Part shown: piece by piece, positions 24,822 to 34,157 of the stretch
Position numbering within the stretch: position 1 is the first letter of the stretch
Layout of the letters: every line of letters starts with the position of its first letter
Origin: a virus
Strand: one strand, 5' to 3'
IMG/VR virus record: IMGVR_UViG_3300020474_002475
Span: 1 to 64,000 of that record
Length of the DNA stretch: 64,000 nt
Notes under the pieces: generated by a model
Seen by the model: the letters and a program-made list of their open reading frames with translations, nothing else
What the model was told of the DNA's origin: nothing
The model's database searches: none
Translations under genes and position numbers: made by a program

Positions 24822-25418
24822 ATGATTATTAAAGGACAGATTTTGCCGGAGTCAGACTTTGCGCAATCGATTGATAATACTATAGCCACATATAAACCAC
24901 GAACCATTGTCGAGATAGGTACTTGGAGAGGTCTAGGCTCTACTAAAACTATTATTGATTCCATAATTAAAAATAATTTACAAAGCGAATTTACAAGCAT
25001 AGAATCTAATCTTACTTTTCACACTGAAGCTGTAGAAAATTTAAGAGATTATAAAAATTATGTAAATTTAATTCATGGCAGAATCGTCGAAGTCGATGAG
25101 GTTATATCTTTTTGTAAAAAAGAAGGAGTAAGTGTCGTTTATGAATGGCTTAAAAATGATATTGTAGATATAGAAAATAATAAAAATATTATTGCTGACA
25201 TTCCTGAATTTATTGACTTTCTATTATTAGACGGTGGGGAGTACGCTACCTTTGCAGAATGGAATAAGCTAAAAGACAGAACAAAAATAGTAGCTTTGGA
25301 TGATACCCTTACAATGAAATGTCAACATATTAGAGCAGAATTAATAAAAAATGATGAATACGAATGTCTTATCGACTCTGATGATCGTAACGGCTACAGC
25401 ATATTTATAAAAAAATAA
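24822..25418 (+). CDS. Class I SAM-dependent methyltransferase
   Basis: A 198-residue protein with motif I TIVEIGTWRGLGSTKT, an ESN strand end and FLLLDGGEYATFAEW where a Methyltransf_24 enzyme has its DG(G/D)H region. A well-placed gggagg precedes the ATG. Located among glycosyltransferases; probably methylates a sugar. Confidence 0.8.
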   Translation: MIIKGQILPESDFAQSIDNTIATYKPRTIVEIGTWRGLGSTKTIIDSIIKNNLQSEFTSIESNLTFHTEAVENLRDYKNYVNLIHGRIVEVDEVISFCKKEGVSVVYEWLKNDIVDIENNKNIIADIPEFIDFLLLDGGEYATFAEWNKLKDRTKIVALDDTLTMKCQHIRAELIKNDEYECLIDSDDRNGYSIFIKK

Positions 25419-25422
25419 TATT

Positions 25423-26220
25423 ATGGACTATATACAAATAAATAAGTTTTCTGATTTACATGGATCTCCATCAAATGTTCATTTTTGCAAAACAGACTAT
25501 ATCATTTCAGACTTCAAAAAAATTTCTCAATTAGATACAAGTGTTGTTTTTATTACAGGCAATTCTGATTATGCTATTCCAGATGACGCCATAGATATTG
25601 CACCAAAAAATATAAAAGTGTGGTATGCCCAAAATGCATTATCTAACCACAATAAAATAGAACCTTTACCTATAGGTATAGAAAATAAAGAGCCATCAAA
25701 AAGAGAGGGTCATGGAGTAGGATATTTTGATAGAGTAAGCCAAAAAGAAAAGATACTTAATGCAATAAATACATTGTCTCCATTTAAGTCAATACAGCCT
25801 AAAAAATTTATGTATTCGAATTTTGTTGTGCGTAATAATCCTACTCACAGAAGTCTAGCAAAAGAAATTTCAATTAAACAAGATTATATTGATTGGGAAG
25901 AGCCTAACCTGTCTTTAGAGCAATTGTTCTTAAAGTTCTTACGATACAAAATGGTACTTTGTCCTATAGGGAATGGAATAGATACACACAGGTTATGGGA
26001 AGTTCTGTACTGCAATAGAATTCCTGTTACAATCAAAGTTGGAGATTTCAAAGTATATAGTCTTTATGAGCAGTTGCCGATTGTTATTTTAGATAGCTAT
26101 TCCGAATTGCTAAAGCCGGAACGCATAGAACAAAAATATCAAGAAGCAATAAATAAAAAATATGATAAAAATATATTATCTGCAGAATACTGGAAGAATA
26201 AAATAAGGAATCATAAATAA
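25423..26220 (+). CDS. Exostosin-like glycosyltransferase, putative
   Basis: A 265-residue protein. The C-terminal half has YKMVLCPIGNGIDTHRLWEV and LYCNRIPVTIK followed by LPIVILDSYSEL, the layout of exostosin-like/GT47 donor domains where a single Glu and the RxxE turn bind the nucleotide. The N-terminal half is short. It overlaps the next start by one base (TAATG). Confidence 0.65.
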   Translation: MDYIQINKFSDLHGSPSNVHFCKTDYIISDFKKISQLDTSVVFITGNSDYAIPDDAIDIAPKNIKVWYAQNALSNHNKIEPLPIGIENKEPSKREGHGVGYFDRVSQKEKILNAINTLSPFKSIQPKKFMYSNFVVRNNPTHRSLAKEISIKQDYIDWEEPNLSLEQLFLKFLRYKMVLCPIGNGIDTHRLWEVLYCNRIPVTIKVGDFKVYSLYEQLPIVILDSYSELLKPERIEQKYQEAINKKYDKNILSAEYWKNKIRNHK

Positions 26221-26792
26221 TGAAAGTATACATAGAGGCAGGAGCTAATGACGGAATATTTCAATCTAGATCTTTAGAACATTTAAATGAAGAATATTTT
26301 GGAATTTTAATAGAAGCTTTACCTGCTGTCGCTGAACAGTGCAGAAAAAACAGAAAGGGTACAAATTGTGTAGTTGTTAATACTGCGTTAGTTCCATTTA
26401 ATTATCCAAACAAAACTATTGAAATTAATCTACATAAACAGCATACCGCAATGGCCACCCTAAGAGATTTAGATAAAGATGAATATCCAAATACCATAAC
26501 TGTAAATGCATCTACGCTGACAGATATCTTAAATACTTTAAATATTAACAAGATTGATATATTTTACCTAGACGTTGAAGGATATGAACTAGAAGTTTTA
26601 AAAGGAATTGATTTTGATAAAATTCATATAGATAATATTGAATTAGAAGCCCACTATAATCTTAAAGGTATTGATAATACCAAAGAAGAAGAAATAAAAA
26701 AACATGTTGACTATTTGACTCCTCTTGGTTATAATCATAAGATAGTTAGCGAGCAGGGACAACACGATAAAATTATTTTTACAAAAAATTAA
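26220..26792 (+). CDS. FkbM family methyltransferase
   Basis: A 190-residue protein with the FkbM pattern: YIEAGANDGIFQSRSLE at the start, LIEALP after the second strand, and the defining IDIFYLDVEGYELEVLKG near residues 118-134. FkbM-type enzymes O-methylate sugars or similar hydroxyls. Part of the second sugar block. Confidence 0.9.
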   Translation: MKVYIEAGANDGIFQSRSLEHLNEEYFGILIEALPAVAEQCRKNRKGTNCVVVNTALVPFNYPNKTIEINLHKQHTAMATLRDLDKDEYPNTITVNASTLTDILNTLNINKIDIFYLDVEGYELEVLKGIDFDKIHIDNIELEAHYNLKGIDNTKEEEIKKHVDYLTPLGYNHKIVSEQGQHDKIIFTKN

Positions 26793-26803
26793 GGTATTAA
26801 TTT

Positions 26804-27529
26804 ATGACAAACTATAAGTGCTCTTTATTTTGTGTTTATGTTAATGAAGATGAATTTATTCGTGAATATCTACACGATTGTGTAAATCAGTCTATATTCC
26901 AAGATATAGAATTTGTATTTTTAGACTGTAACGGTACAGGAAATGATAGCTTTATTTTACAAGAGTATAGTAAGCTTTTTCCTAATATTAAATATCATAG
27001 AGTAGATGAAGATCCTGGTCTTTATGCTGGCTGGAACATTGCAATAGACCTTTGTTCTGCTCCTATTATAGGTAATTGGAACATAGACGATAGAAAAAAT
27101 AATGAAGGTACAGAAATTTTATTAAAGCAGTTTGAAAAAAATGCCGATTTAGATGTAGCGTATGGTATAACTTATGTTAGCAAAAAGATGAATGAGAGGT
27201 ATGTCGATAGTGACTTTACGAATGTCTACCCTTGTCTTCCGCATTCTACCGAAAACTTATTTAAAAATAACAGTCCTCATTGTATGCCCTTATGGAAGAA
27301 AAGTTTGCATGAAAGATTTGGTTATTTTGACGAAAATTACAAAACAGCATCTGATGGAGATTTTTGGTTGCGTTGTGCCATTGGGGGTGCTATAATGGAA
27401 ATGGTTAATCATCCTGTGGGTTTGTATTTTGAAAATCCTAAAGGTCGATCAACTAATCCTGAAACTCTTCAGGAAATGATAGATGAAGTTAATACTATGA
27501 GAAAAAAACACTTGGAAAGTTTAAAATAA
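26804..27529 (+). CDS. GT2 family glycosyltransferase
   Basis: A 241-residue GT-A enzyme. N-terminus LFCVYVNEDEFIREYLHDC, then DPGLYAGWNIAIDL, the metal site NWNIDDRKN, and the acceptor-side segment YKTASDGDFWLRCAI with the catalytic Asp-Gly-Asp. It ends overlapping the following small gene by one base. Confidence 0.88.
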   Translation: MTNYKCSLFCVYVNEDEFIREYLHDCVNQSIFQDIEFVFLDCNGTGNDSFILQEYSKLFPNIKYHRVDEDPGLYAGWNIAIDLCSAPIIGNWNIDDRKNNEGTEILLKQFEKNADLDVAYGITYVSKKMNERYVDSDFTNVYPCLPHSTENLFKNNSPHCMPLWKKSLHERFGYFDENYKTASDGDFWLRCAIGGAIMEMVNHPVGLYFENPKGRSTNPETLQEMIDEVNTMRKKHLESLK

Positions 27530-27666
27530 TGTACGGAATACTATTCTTGTTTTTGTGCGCTTGTGGACTGATACAAGCATTTGGTAAAAACAATTATGTT
27601 ATTTATTCAGGGAAAAGACCAAAGAACAAAGCCCACGACCACTATGTATTTTTTATAGATAATTAA
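27529..27666 (+). CDS. Small hydrophobic N-terminal protein
   Basis: A 45-residue protein whose first 18 residues (MYGILFLFLCACGLIQAF) form a hydrophobic helix or signal peptide, followed by a short basic, tyrosine-containing tail. The LCAC stretch faintly resembles a lipobox. Start overlaps the previous stop (TAATG), which favours a real gene. No family recognised. Confidence 0.45.
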   Translation: MYGILFLFLCACGLIQAFGKNNYVIYSGKRPKNKAHDHYVFFIDN

Positions 27667-27671
27667 TTAAT

Positions 27672-28325
27672 ATGTTAAAAGATTTATTAATACCTTATAA
27701 AATTTTTGATAAGATTAGGCTTGGAAGTCCTCAAGATGGGGGATATGTTGTTTCTTCACAGAATTTAAGGTCGAACAGATTAGTGTCTGTAGGATGCGAT
27801 AATCAAACATCTTTTGAAGAACATTTTTTAAACATAAATCCTCATAGCGTTGTAGACATCTATGACAAGAATGATGTATGTGATTTTGCAAGTAGACATC
27901 CAAACGTTAACTTTTATAATATAGAGGTCAATAATTTTGAACAGCTAAGTATTGACTCAAACTGTATAGTACAAATGGACATTGAAGGATCTGAATACGA
28001 TGTATTTTCTAACTATAATGGAAATTTTGAACATATTCAACAACTCATAATAGAGTTTCATTTCAAATTTAAAGGCGATTCATCGGGCTGGGAAAATGTA
28101 TTAAAAAAGATTAACGAGAGTTTTTATCTTGTTCACGTACACGGTAACAATTGTGCGCCAATAACAGAATACAATCCTGTGCCCGATGTAATCGAATGTA
28201 CATATATAAATAAAAATCATTTAACCCACACAATGGACAAAGAAGATGTAGCATATCCATTGCAAAATTTAGATAAGACCAATTGTAGCAATAAGGATGA
28301 CTTTGTATTGAGCTGGTGGTTATGA
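27672..28325 (+). CDS. FkbM-like methyltransferase
   Basis: A 217-residue protein: LGSPQDGGYVVSS, then LVSVGCDNQTSFEEHF in the motif I position, and the FkbM-like CIVQMDIEGSEYDVF with LIIEFHFKF. This matches the branch of FkbM-related methyltransferases that begins with a DGGYV motif. Last methyltransferase of the second sugar block; its stop overlaps the next start (ATGA). Confidence 0.8.
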   Translation: MLKDLLIPYKIFDKIRLGSPQDGGYVVSSQNLRSNRLVSVGCDNQTSFEEHFLNINPHSVVDIYDKNDVCDFASRHPNVNFYNIEVNNFEQLSIDSNCIVQMDIEGSEYDVFSNYNGNFEHIQQLIIEFHFKFKGDSSGWENVLKKINESFYLVHVHGNNCAPITEYNPVPDVIECTYINKNHLTHTMDKEDVAYPLQNLDKTNCSNKDDFVLSWWL

Positions 28326-28852
28326 ATAGATTAAAAAATCAAAGAGCATATTTAGCTGGCGCTATGGACCGCGTTGCAGACAGGGGTAAAGGATGGAGAC
28401 AAAATATTACTCCGTTTTTAGAATCTTTAGGTATAATAGTCTTCAACCCTATCACTAAACCAACAGATATAGGTTTAGAAGATAATGATAGTCATTTAGT
28501 AAAAACTAAACTAAAAAGCGGCAGAAGATATGACGAACTAAGTTCTATGATGAAAGTCATTAGATCTGTAGACTTGAGATTAGTCGATATTAGCGATTTT
28601 TTAATAGTCAATTTAGATCTAGATATTCATCCTTGTGGAACTTACGAAGAAATTTTTTGGGCTAACAGACAAAAGAAGCCTATTATTATACATATGGTTC
28701 AAGGTAAAGAACATACTCCGGATTGGCTTTTCGGTACCGTTCCTCATCAAATGATATACTCAGATTGGAATGACATCTATGGATACCTACAACATATAAA
28801 CAATTCAGAAAGCATTAACACCTACAACAGATGGTACTTTTTTAGCATATGA
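28322..28852 (+). CDS. Nucleoside 2-deoxyribosyltransferase-like protein
   Basis: A 176-residue protein with the Nuc_deoxyri_tr fold pattern: AYLAGAMDRVADRGKGWRQ at the start (Ala-Gly substrate loop), VFNPITKP, LVDISDFLIVNL (Asp strand) and HPCGTYEEIFWANRQKKP carrying the catalytic-type Glu-Glu. Members exchange bases on deoxynucleosides or cleave nucleotide derivatives. The ATG in an ATGA overlap is preferred to a GTG two codons upstream. Role may be nucleotide salvage or modification. Confidence 0.75.
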   Translation: MNRLKNQRAYLAGAMDRVADRGKGWRQNITPFLESLGIIVFNPITKPTDIGLEDNDSHLVKTKLKSGRRYDELSSMMKVIRSVDLRLVDISDFLIVNLDLDIHPCGTYEEIFWANRQKKPIIIHMVQGKEHTPDWLFGTVPHQMIYSDWNDIYGYLQHINNSESINTYNRWYFFSI

Positions 28853-29910
28853 AAAAATTAAATATAAATTGCCCAATAAATAAAACAGGTTATGGCATTG
28901 CCAGCTTAAACATAGTTAAAGAACTTAATAAATTATATGATCTTTATTATTTCTCTCAGGGAGGTATCGCAGTAGAAACTCAAGAAGATTATGATATTAT
29001 TAAAGAAGTTTTAGAAAAACAAGTTAATTTCGATTGCAGTGCTAATTTTTTAAAAATCTGGCATCAATTTGATCTAGCAACTAGAATAGGCAATAGTAAA
29101 TCTGAATATAATGCTTTATCTTTTTTTGAATTAGACACCCTAAACGATCTTGAGAAAACACATATAAATTGTGTTGATCAAATGTTCGTAACCTCTAAAT
29201 GGGCAAAAGACGTATTAATCAATAATGATATAAAAACCAAAATTAATGTCGTGCCTCTAGGTGTTGATACCAATATTTTTGATTATAAAAAATATCCTAA
29301 ACCACAAAATGAGAAATATGTATTTTTAAATCTTGGCAAATGGGAGATTAGAAAAGGGCACGATATACTTTTAGATATTTTTGAAAAAGCTTTTCCTGAT
29401 AATACAACAGAGTTATGGTTAATGAGTGCCGAGCATACTAATAATTATTCTCAAAAAGAAGAAATACAAAAATGGCATCAAATGTATGATAAGCCAAATA
29501 TTAAAATAATTCCAGCCGTGAAAGATCATGCTGCTGTAGCTGAACTTATTTCACAAGCAGATTGTTGTATATTCCCCTCTAGAGCTGAAGGATGGAATAT
29601 GGAATTATTAGAATCTATGGCAATGAACAAACCCTCAATCGCCACTGATTATTCAGCACATACAGAATTTTGCACAAAAGACAACTGTTTTTTAGTACCT
29701 ATTGATAATATAGAACCAGCACATGATGGCAAGGCATTTCATGGGCAGGGGAATTGGGCCAAAATGGAAGATAAACAGCTAGATATGTGTATAGATTATA
29801 TGAGATACGTATGTGCTCAAAGAGTCACAGAAAATCCTGAAGGATTAAAAACTGCAGAAAAATTTAGTTGGTCAAATACTGCATCAATAATACAAAAATA
29901 TATAGAGTAA
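28849..29910 (+). CDS. GT4 family glycosyltransferase
   Basis: A 353-residue GT-B enzyme. The acceptor domain starts GYGIASLNIVKEL; the donor domain has VPLGVDTNIF, FLNLGKWEIRKGHDILL and the E-x7-E motif in SRAEGWNMELLESMAMNKP. GT4 enzymes retain the anomeric configuration and commonly use UDP- or GDP-sugars. It closes the second sugar block and starts in an ATGA overlap. Confidence 0.92.
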   Translation: MKKLNINCPINKTGYGIASLNIVKELNKLYDLYYFSQGGIAVETQEDYDIIKEVLEKQVNFDCSANFLKIWHQFDLATRIGNSKSEYNALSFFELDTLNDLEKTHINCVDQMFVTSKWAKDVLINNDIKTKINVVPLGVDTNIFDYKKYPKPQNEKYVFLNLGKWEIRKGHDILLDIFEKAFPDNTTELWLMSAEHTNNYSQKEEIQKWHQMYDKPNIKIIPAVKDHAAVAELISQADCCIFPSRAEGWNMELLESMAMNKPSIATDYSAHTEFCTKDNCFLVPIDNIEPAHDGKAFHGQGNWAKMEDKQLDMCIDYMRYVCAQRVTENPEGLKTAEKFSWSNTASIIQKYIE

Positions 29911-29915
29911 ATATT

Positions 29916-30434
29916 ATGCCTTTACCTAAACAAAAACCCGGTGAAAACAGACAGCAGTTTGTTTCTCGCTGTATGAGCGACCCAAAATCTAAAGAAGAGT
30001 TTAAAGACACAAAACAGCGCATTAGCTACTGTGTTAAAACTGCACGTGAAGACAGTAAGGGAACTTTAATTGAGCAGGTACATGACAATCTATTGGCCTC
30101 TAACTGCTCTTGGGATGATGAATGGGATGAGTTTGTCTGGGAAATAGAAGCTAAAGAAATATACGATGAAGAAGGCAAAGCTTTAGGTGCTGAATATCAA
30201 GGCCGTAAAGTAAGTTTAAACAAACCATTCAGGACTCCAGATGGTCCCAAAAAGTTTAGTGTTTATGTTAAAAATGAAAAAGGCAATGTTGTTAAAGTAA
30301 ATTTTGGTGACCCCAATATGGAAATAAAAAGAGACAACCCAGCTAGACGTAAAAGTTTTCGTGCTAGACATAAATGTGATACTAACCCCGGACCAAAATG
30401 GAAAGCCAGATATTGGTCTTGTAAAAAATGGTAA
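29916..30434 (+). CDS. Conserved phage protein with RARHKC C-terminus
   Basis: A 172-residue protein. The N-terminus (KPGENRQQFVSRCMSDPK) and the C-terminus (FGDPNMEIKRDNPARRKSF then RARHKC and KARYWSCKKW) are motifs I recognise from phage structural-region proteins of unknown function. The two C-terminal Cys could bind metal. Start chosen at the first ATG after the GT4 stop; an upstream ATG would overlap that gene. Confidence 0.65.
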   Translation: MPLPKQKPGENRQQFVSRCMSDPKSKEEFKDTKQRISYCVKTAREDSKGTLIEQVHDNLLASNCSWDDEWDEFVWEIEAKEIYDEEGKALGAEYQGRKVSLNKPFRTPDGPKKFSVYVKNEKGNVVKVNFGDPNMEIKRDNPARRKSFRARHKCDTNPGPKWKARYWSCKKW

Positions 30435-30453
30435 AAAATAACGGAGAAAAATA

Positions 30454-31062
30454 ATGAACTATAAACAAATTCTTGATGGCATTCAAAGACAACTGACTAA
30501 ATCTGTAACGCTACCACAGCCTAGTGTTGATGTAAAGCTTGAAAAAGAAGGAGATATACATAAGAAATCTCTGCAAGAGGGGTTGTCAGATGAAAAGTCA
30601 AAGAAAGAAGCTATGAAATCTGGTCAAGATAAAATTGAAGAATTGAGGCCAGATAATCCTAGCAAAGACGCTCCCATAAGTGGGGAGACAGAAGCGGATG
30701 AAAAAAATTTACAAGAATACAAAGAAGATTTTTTAGAAATGAATGTAGGTTCTTTAACCTCAATAGTTAGAAACGCTCAAGCCATTTTGGAATCCTTAGA
30801 AGAAGAACAAGTAAAAGACAACTTGACAGAAGGTTGGTTACAGGGTAAAATTGCTATTACAGAAGACTACATGACTACAATACATGATTTTGTAAAGTAT
30901 TCTCCTGATAATGACGATAAAGAAAATATGGCTCCTGCAAGTTTGTGGGAGAACATAAGAAAGAAAAAGCTTCGTGAAGGCAAGAATTATAAACCGGCAC
31001 AACCGGGAGATAAAGACAGGCCAACACCAGAAGCTTTAAAGAAAGCGCAAAAGAAAAAGTAA
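30454..31062 (+). CDS. Hypothetical charged phage protein
   Basis: A 202-residue, strongly charged and mostly helical protein with a disordered Lys/Glu-rich first half, a helical middle (MNVGSLTSIVRNAQAILESL) and a basic proline-containing tail. Preceded by cggag. This composition is like scaffold or head-core proteins, but I cannot assign a family. Confidence 0.6.
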   Translation: MNYKQILDGIQRQLTKSVTLPQPSVDVKLEKEGDIHKKSLQEGLSDEKSKKEAMKSGQDKIEELRPDNPSKDAPISGETEADEKNLQEYKEDFLEMNVGSLTSIVRNAQAILESLEEEQVKDNLTEGWLQGKIAITEDYMTTIHDFVKYSPDNDDKENMAPASLWENIRKKKLREGKNYKPAQPGDKDRPTPEALKKAQKKK

Positions 31063-31097
31063 TATTTGATTTTAGGATTTAAACTTAAGGATTTACA

Positions 31098-31697
31098 ATG
31101 GAAAAAGAATTTGACTGTCTGTGTGACTATATATCTTTAGCTAAGAAAACTATTTCTAAGTTTGCACCCAAGTTTTATAAAAATTTGTCAACAGAAATGT
31201 TGCAAAGCGAGGATGCGATCTCTGATGTTGCTACTGCAATTATGTATGCTGATTGGAGATATGATGAAACTAGAACGGGCAAAACAGGATTAAAAAAGAC
31301 TCAATACTCATATAGAAATCAGTGTGCGATTTGGGCTATCAAAACCTACATTACACAAAAGTATAAAACAAAAAGCGTTAAGAAGAATGAGTATAGCTTA
31401 GATTATCAAAGTAATGATAAGTCTTTAAATGAGTTTATTCCTGACAGCAAAATAAAAACACCTTTAGAAAACGCTATAGAAAAAGAAGACCTACAATGTC
31501 TTTCTACAGACGTCAGGGCTCTTATAGACTCTCCTTATATTACGGAAAAACAAAGAGAGCAAATTATTTTATATTATTTTAAGGACCAAACATTGGCTCA
31601 AATAGGTAAAAAGTTTTCTATATCCAGAGAAGCAGTAAGACAAAATATTAAAAGAGCATTTGACTCTATTAGAAAATATGACTACAGTACAACTTAA
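31098..31697 (+). CDS. Sigma-70 family RNA polymerase sigma factor
   Basis: A 199-residue protein. The C-terminal region 4 helix-turn-helix is clear: ITEKQREQIILYYFKDQTL, then AQIGKKFSISREAVRQNIKR. The N-terminal third (DAISDVATAIMYADWRYD) fits a short region 2. It would redirect the host RNA polymerase core to phage promoters, probably late ones. The gene is followed with a 20-nt overlap by an unknown protein. Confidence 0.88.
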   Translation: MEKEFDCLCDYISLAKKTISKFAPKFYKNLSTEMLQSEDAISDVATAIMYADWRYDETRTGKTGLKKTQYSYRNQCAIWAIKTYITQKYKTKSVKKNEYSLDYQSNDKSLNEFIPDSKIKTPLENAIEKEDLQCLSTDVRALIDSPYITEKQREQIILYYFKDQTLAQIGKKFSISREAVRQNIKRAFDSIRKYDYSTT

Positions 31698-32028
31698 TTT
31701 ATATATATTTACATATAATATTAATAATAAAGATTTTGATGTAATTTCTTGTAAAGAAGATAGACTAGAAGTTCCACATATCAATTTCGAAAACAATACT
31801 TTAACACTAAGGCAACAACTAGACTCTTTGTTTGAAAACATTAGTATAGAGTATAAACCGGTTTATAGACTACTAAATAATATATATATTGATTCGCTTT
31901 TCCATTGTGTTTATTTTTGTGTAATTCCAAACTACATTCCAATTAAAGATACAGTTTTTAAGATACCAGTACAAAAATATGGAATTCATTCGCCAAATAT
32001 ACAACAGATTTTGCAAACTATTCGGTAG
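31678..32028 (+). CDS. Hypothetical protein
   Basis: A 116-residue protein starting VQLNLYIFTYN with alternating hydrophobic strands (HCVYFCVIPNYIPI). The overall pattern, with a VFKIPVQKYG strand near the end, could be a small alpha/beta fold, but no catalytic motif is visible. The start used lies inside the sigma gene end; an ATG six codons earlier is also possible. It overlaps the next gene by 50 nt. Confidence 0.55.
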   Translation: MTTVQLNLYIFTYNINNKDFDVISCKEDRLEVPHINFENNTLTLRQQLDSLFENISIEYKPVYRLLNNIYIDSLFHCVYFCVIPNYIPIKDTVFKIPVQKYGIHSPNIQQILQTIR

Positions 32029-32362
32029 ACGAGCAAAAAATGAGAGTGATGAACCTAATATAATTTTTTCGATCGACATAGACGATGAATATGTTAGACA
32101 TATTAATGTATACATACCAGAGGATATTGATATAGACAAAATAACAGAATTAGCTAATGCGTATAGCGAAAGTCTTTTGGATATGCGTTCAGGTAAAGTG
32201 GTACAACAATTATTGTATGCTTTAGAATCGTCTATCGATAAAACAAATCCCAACGAGGTTTTATTATTCGAAAATATATTATCTTTATTTGTTCAAAGCT
32301 CTCAAATCAGATCGGACTCAACAGACCCTATGATAGAACCTTTATCGGTTTTTAAAAAATGA
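31979..32362 (+). CDS. Hypothetical protein
   Basis: A 127-residue acidic protein with a basic N-terminal helix (FIRQIYNRFCKLFGRRAKN), a beta strand pair (IIFSIDIDDEYVRHINVYI) and a helical C-terminal half. No family recognised. It overlaps the next gene by 4 nt (ATGA) and belongs to the unit that leads to the ClpP-like protease. Confidence 0.6.
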   Translation: MEFIRQIYNRFCKLFGRRAKNESDEPNIIFSIDIDDEYVRHINVYIPEDIDIDKITELANAYSESLLDMRSGKVVQQLLYALESSIDKTNPNEVLLFENILSLFVQSSQIRSDSTDPMIEPLSVFKK

Positions 32363-32811
32363 ATAAGGATGTTCAAATAGTGTGGGAAAAATGGTACTGT
32401 CCTTTTGGTCAAGATGATCCAGAGGCTGAATCTTTGTTGGATAGTGCTGCCTTAAATGAATTATTAGAAGAAATAGATGAAGAGAATAGTGAGGAAGCTG
32501 AAACATTATTACCTCCAATCGATCTTGATCAAAAGTTATCCAAACAATTTGGCGGACAAAAATTCATGATCACTCCGATGGGGGTTATGCCAATAACGGA
32601 TAATACAATTAGTACGAAAATTTTTAATTTTTGGACTGGACATACAAATTTTAATATTTCAACTTCTGTTGCCGATACTATACAAAGGTGCGACGGTGTT
32701 GAATCCTTAGATGTTTTTACTAGATATAGATTTAGAATTAGCATAGGCAAAGTGTTTAAAGAATCAGATGTAATGCACACCATAAATCAAAAAGTATACG
32801 AGTCATTATGA
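32359..32811 (+). CDS. Conserved hypothetical phage protein
   Basis: A 150-residue protein. After an acidic spacer (EEIDEENSEEAETLL) comes a folded C-terminal part with KFMITPMGVMPITDNT, FNFWTGHTNF and VFTRYRFRISIGKVF. I have the impression of a conserved phage family but cannot name it. It overlaps the ClpP-like gene by 4 nt, which suggests linked expression. Confidence 0.65.
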   Translation: MNKDVQIVWEKWYCPFGQDDPEAESLLDSAALNELLEEIDEENSEEAETLLPPIDLDQKLSKQFGGQKFMITPMGVMPITDNTISTKIFNFWTGHTNFNISTSVADTIQRCDGVESLDVFTRYRFRISIGKVFKESDVMHTINQKVYESL

Positions 32812-33452
32812 TAAATAGCCAAGGCGACATAATCAACGACCTGCATAATAATTGCATAGATTTTAAATCAAGAGAGATATATCTTCATAATTATTTTGGT
32901 TCAGCAGATACGGAGAATCCTGGTGTTGAATATAAAATGTCTAATATTTTCTTAAAAAACTTAAGAGTATTAGAACTAAAAAGTCAAGATCCTATTATTA
33001 TACATATGAACAGTATTGGCGGAGAATGGACTGATGGTATGGCAATATTTGATGCTATTAGAATGTGTAATTCTTATGTGACTATAATATCTTACGGACA
33101 GGTAGAATCCATGAGCAGTATTATATTACAAGCCGCAGACTATAGGCTCATAACTACAAATTCTTATTTTATGTGTCACTACGGCAGTTCTGGTATAATA
33201 AGTGATTACTTGAGCGCACAAAATTGGATTCATTATGAAAAATATATATGTGATACTATGTTAGGTATATATTCTAATAAATGTTTTAAAGGACAATTTT
33301 TTAAAGAAAAATATGTTAAACCTGATGAAGTAAAAGTAAAAAACTTTTTATCTAAAAAGCTTAAAGATGGTGATTGGTATATGACTGCTGAACAGTGTGT
33401 GTATTACGGTTTTGCAGATAAGATAATTAAAGATTGGAAACAATTGACATAG
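32808..33452 (+). CDS. ClpP-like serine protease
   Basis: A 214-residue ClpP/crotonase-fold protease. The catalytic triad can be placed as Ser101 (GQVESMSSIIL), His124 (FMCHYGSSG) and Asp189 (GDWYMTAEQCVYYGFAD), and the oxyanion/substrate strand is IHMNSIGGEW. Phages use such proteases for head maturation or for trimming host proteins. The length is normal for ClpP without a tag. Neighbours are phage proteins of unknown role, so head maturation is plausible but not shown. Confidence 0.88.
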   Translation: MINSQGDIINDLHNNCIDFKSREIYLHNYFGSADTENPGVEYKMSNIFLKNLRVLELKSQDPIIIHMNSIGGEWTDGMAIFDAIRMCNSYVTIISYGQVESMSSIILQAADYRLITTNSYFMCHYGSSGIISDYLSAQNWIHYEKYICDTMLGIYSNKCFKGQFFKEKYVKPDEVKVKNFLSKKLKDGDWYMTAEQCVYYGFADKIIKDWKQLT

Positions 33453-33479
33453 ACGCAATATTATTTAGTGTATAGTAAT

Positions 33480-34157
33480 ATGAATATTAAATATTATAAA
33501 CACAGAGTTTGCAGTATGTTAATTGAATTACAAATAGTAGACGAAACACTGTCCAACAAAGATATAAGACCTTTTATAGATCAAATCAATACTAAAAATA
33601 TTTCTAAAGTATGTGTATTGCCTTGTCATTTACCTGTATTTAAAAAATATCTTAGCGACAAAATAAAATTATCTACAATCATAGATTTTCCATTTGGTAT
33701 ATTGTCTACGGACAGTAGACAGTCTTTGATTAAAAACGCTATTAAAAATGGAGCTAAAAGCATAGAGGTTATATGCCCTTCATATATGATAGTAAATAAA
33801 TTATATACCCAATTAAAAAATGACATATCAACAATTTATGATATATGCTCTGAAAGCAAAGTAGACATTTCTTATGTGCTAGAGTATAGAACTTACACAT
33901 ACGATTCTCTGTATAAAATATCTAAAATTTTATTAGGTAGCAACATTAATTCTATTTATATTTCTACTGGATACAAATTAGATGATATTTATGACCATTT
34001 AATTGCTATGACAATGATCCAAAAAAAGCTGCCAGATATGAATATTGTTGTTAATGGCAATGCTTTTAACAGTAATCACCGAAATGTAATAAAAATGGCT
34101 GATTTGCCCATTGTTCGGGTGAATTCCCTTAATGCTGTTAATTTATTCTTAAATTAG
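33480..34157 (+). CDS. DeoC-like aldolase fold protein lacking catalytic residues
   Basis: A 225-residue TIM-barrel protein of the deoxyribose-phosphate aldolase family: VCVLPCHLPVFKKYL, the substrate loop TIIDFPFGILSTDSR and IEVICPSYM. Against E. coli DeoC the Schiff-base Lys167 corresponds to Tyr160 here (IYISTGYK), Asp102 to Glu96, and Lys201 to an Asn in IVVNGNAF. The classical reaction therefore looks lost. It may bind a nucleoside sugar phosphate or do other chemistry. ATG chosen; a GTG four codons earlier is possible. Confidence 0.78.
   Translation: MNIKYYKHRVCSMLIELQIVDETLSNKDIRPFIDQINTKNISKVCVLPCHLPVFKKYLSDKIKLSTIIDFPFGILSTDSRQSLIKNAIKNGAKSIEVICPSYMIVNKLYTQLKNDISTIYDICSESKVDISYVLEYRTYTYDSLYKISKILLGSNINSIYISTGYKLDDIYDHLIAMTMIQKKLPDMNIVVNGNAFNSNHRNVIKMADLPIVRVNSLNAVNLFLN

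Noticed and set aside
33444-33476. Sigma-70 promoter with TTGACA before the DeoC-like gene
   Set aside because: TTGACA lies in the end of the ClpP-like gene and the nearest TATAGT is 21 bp away, too far for a normal spacer.
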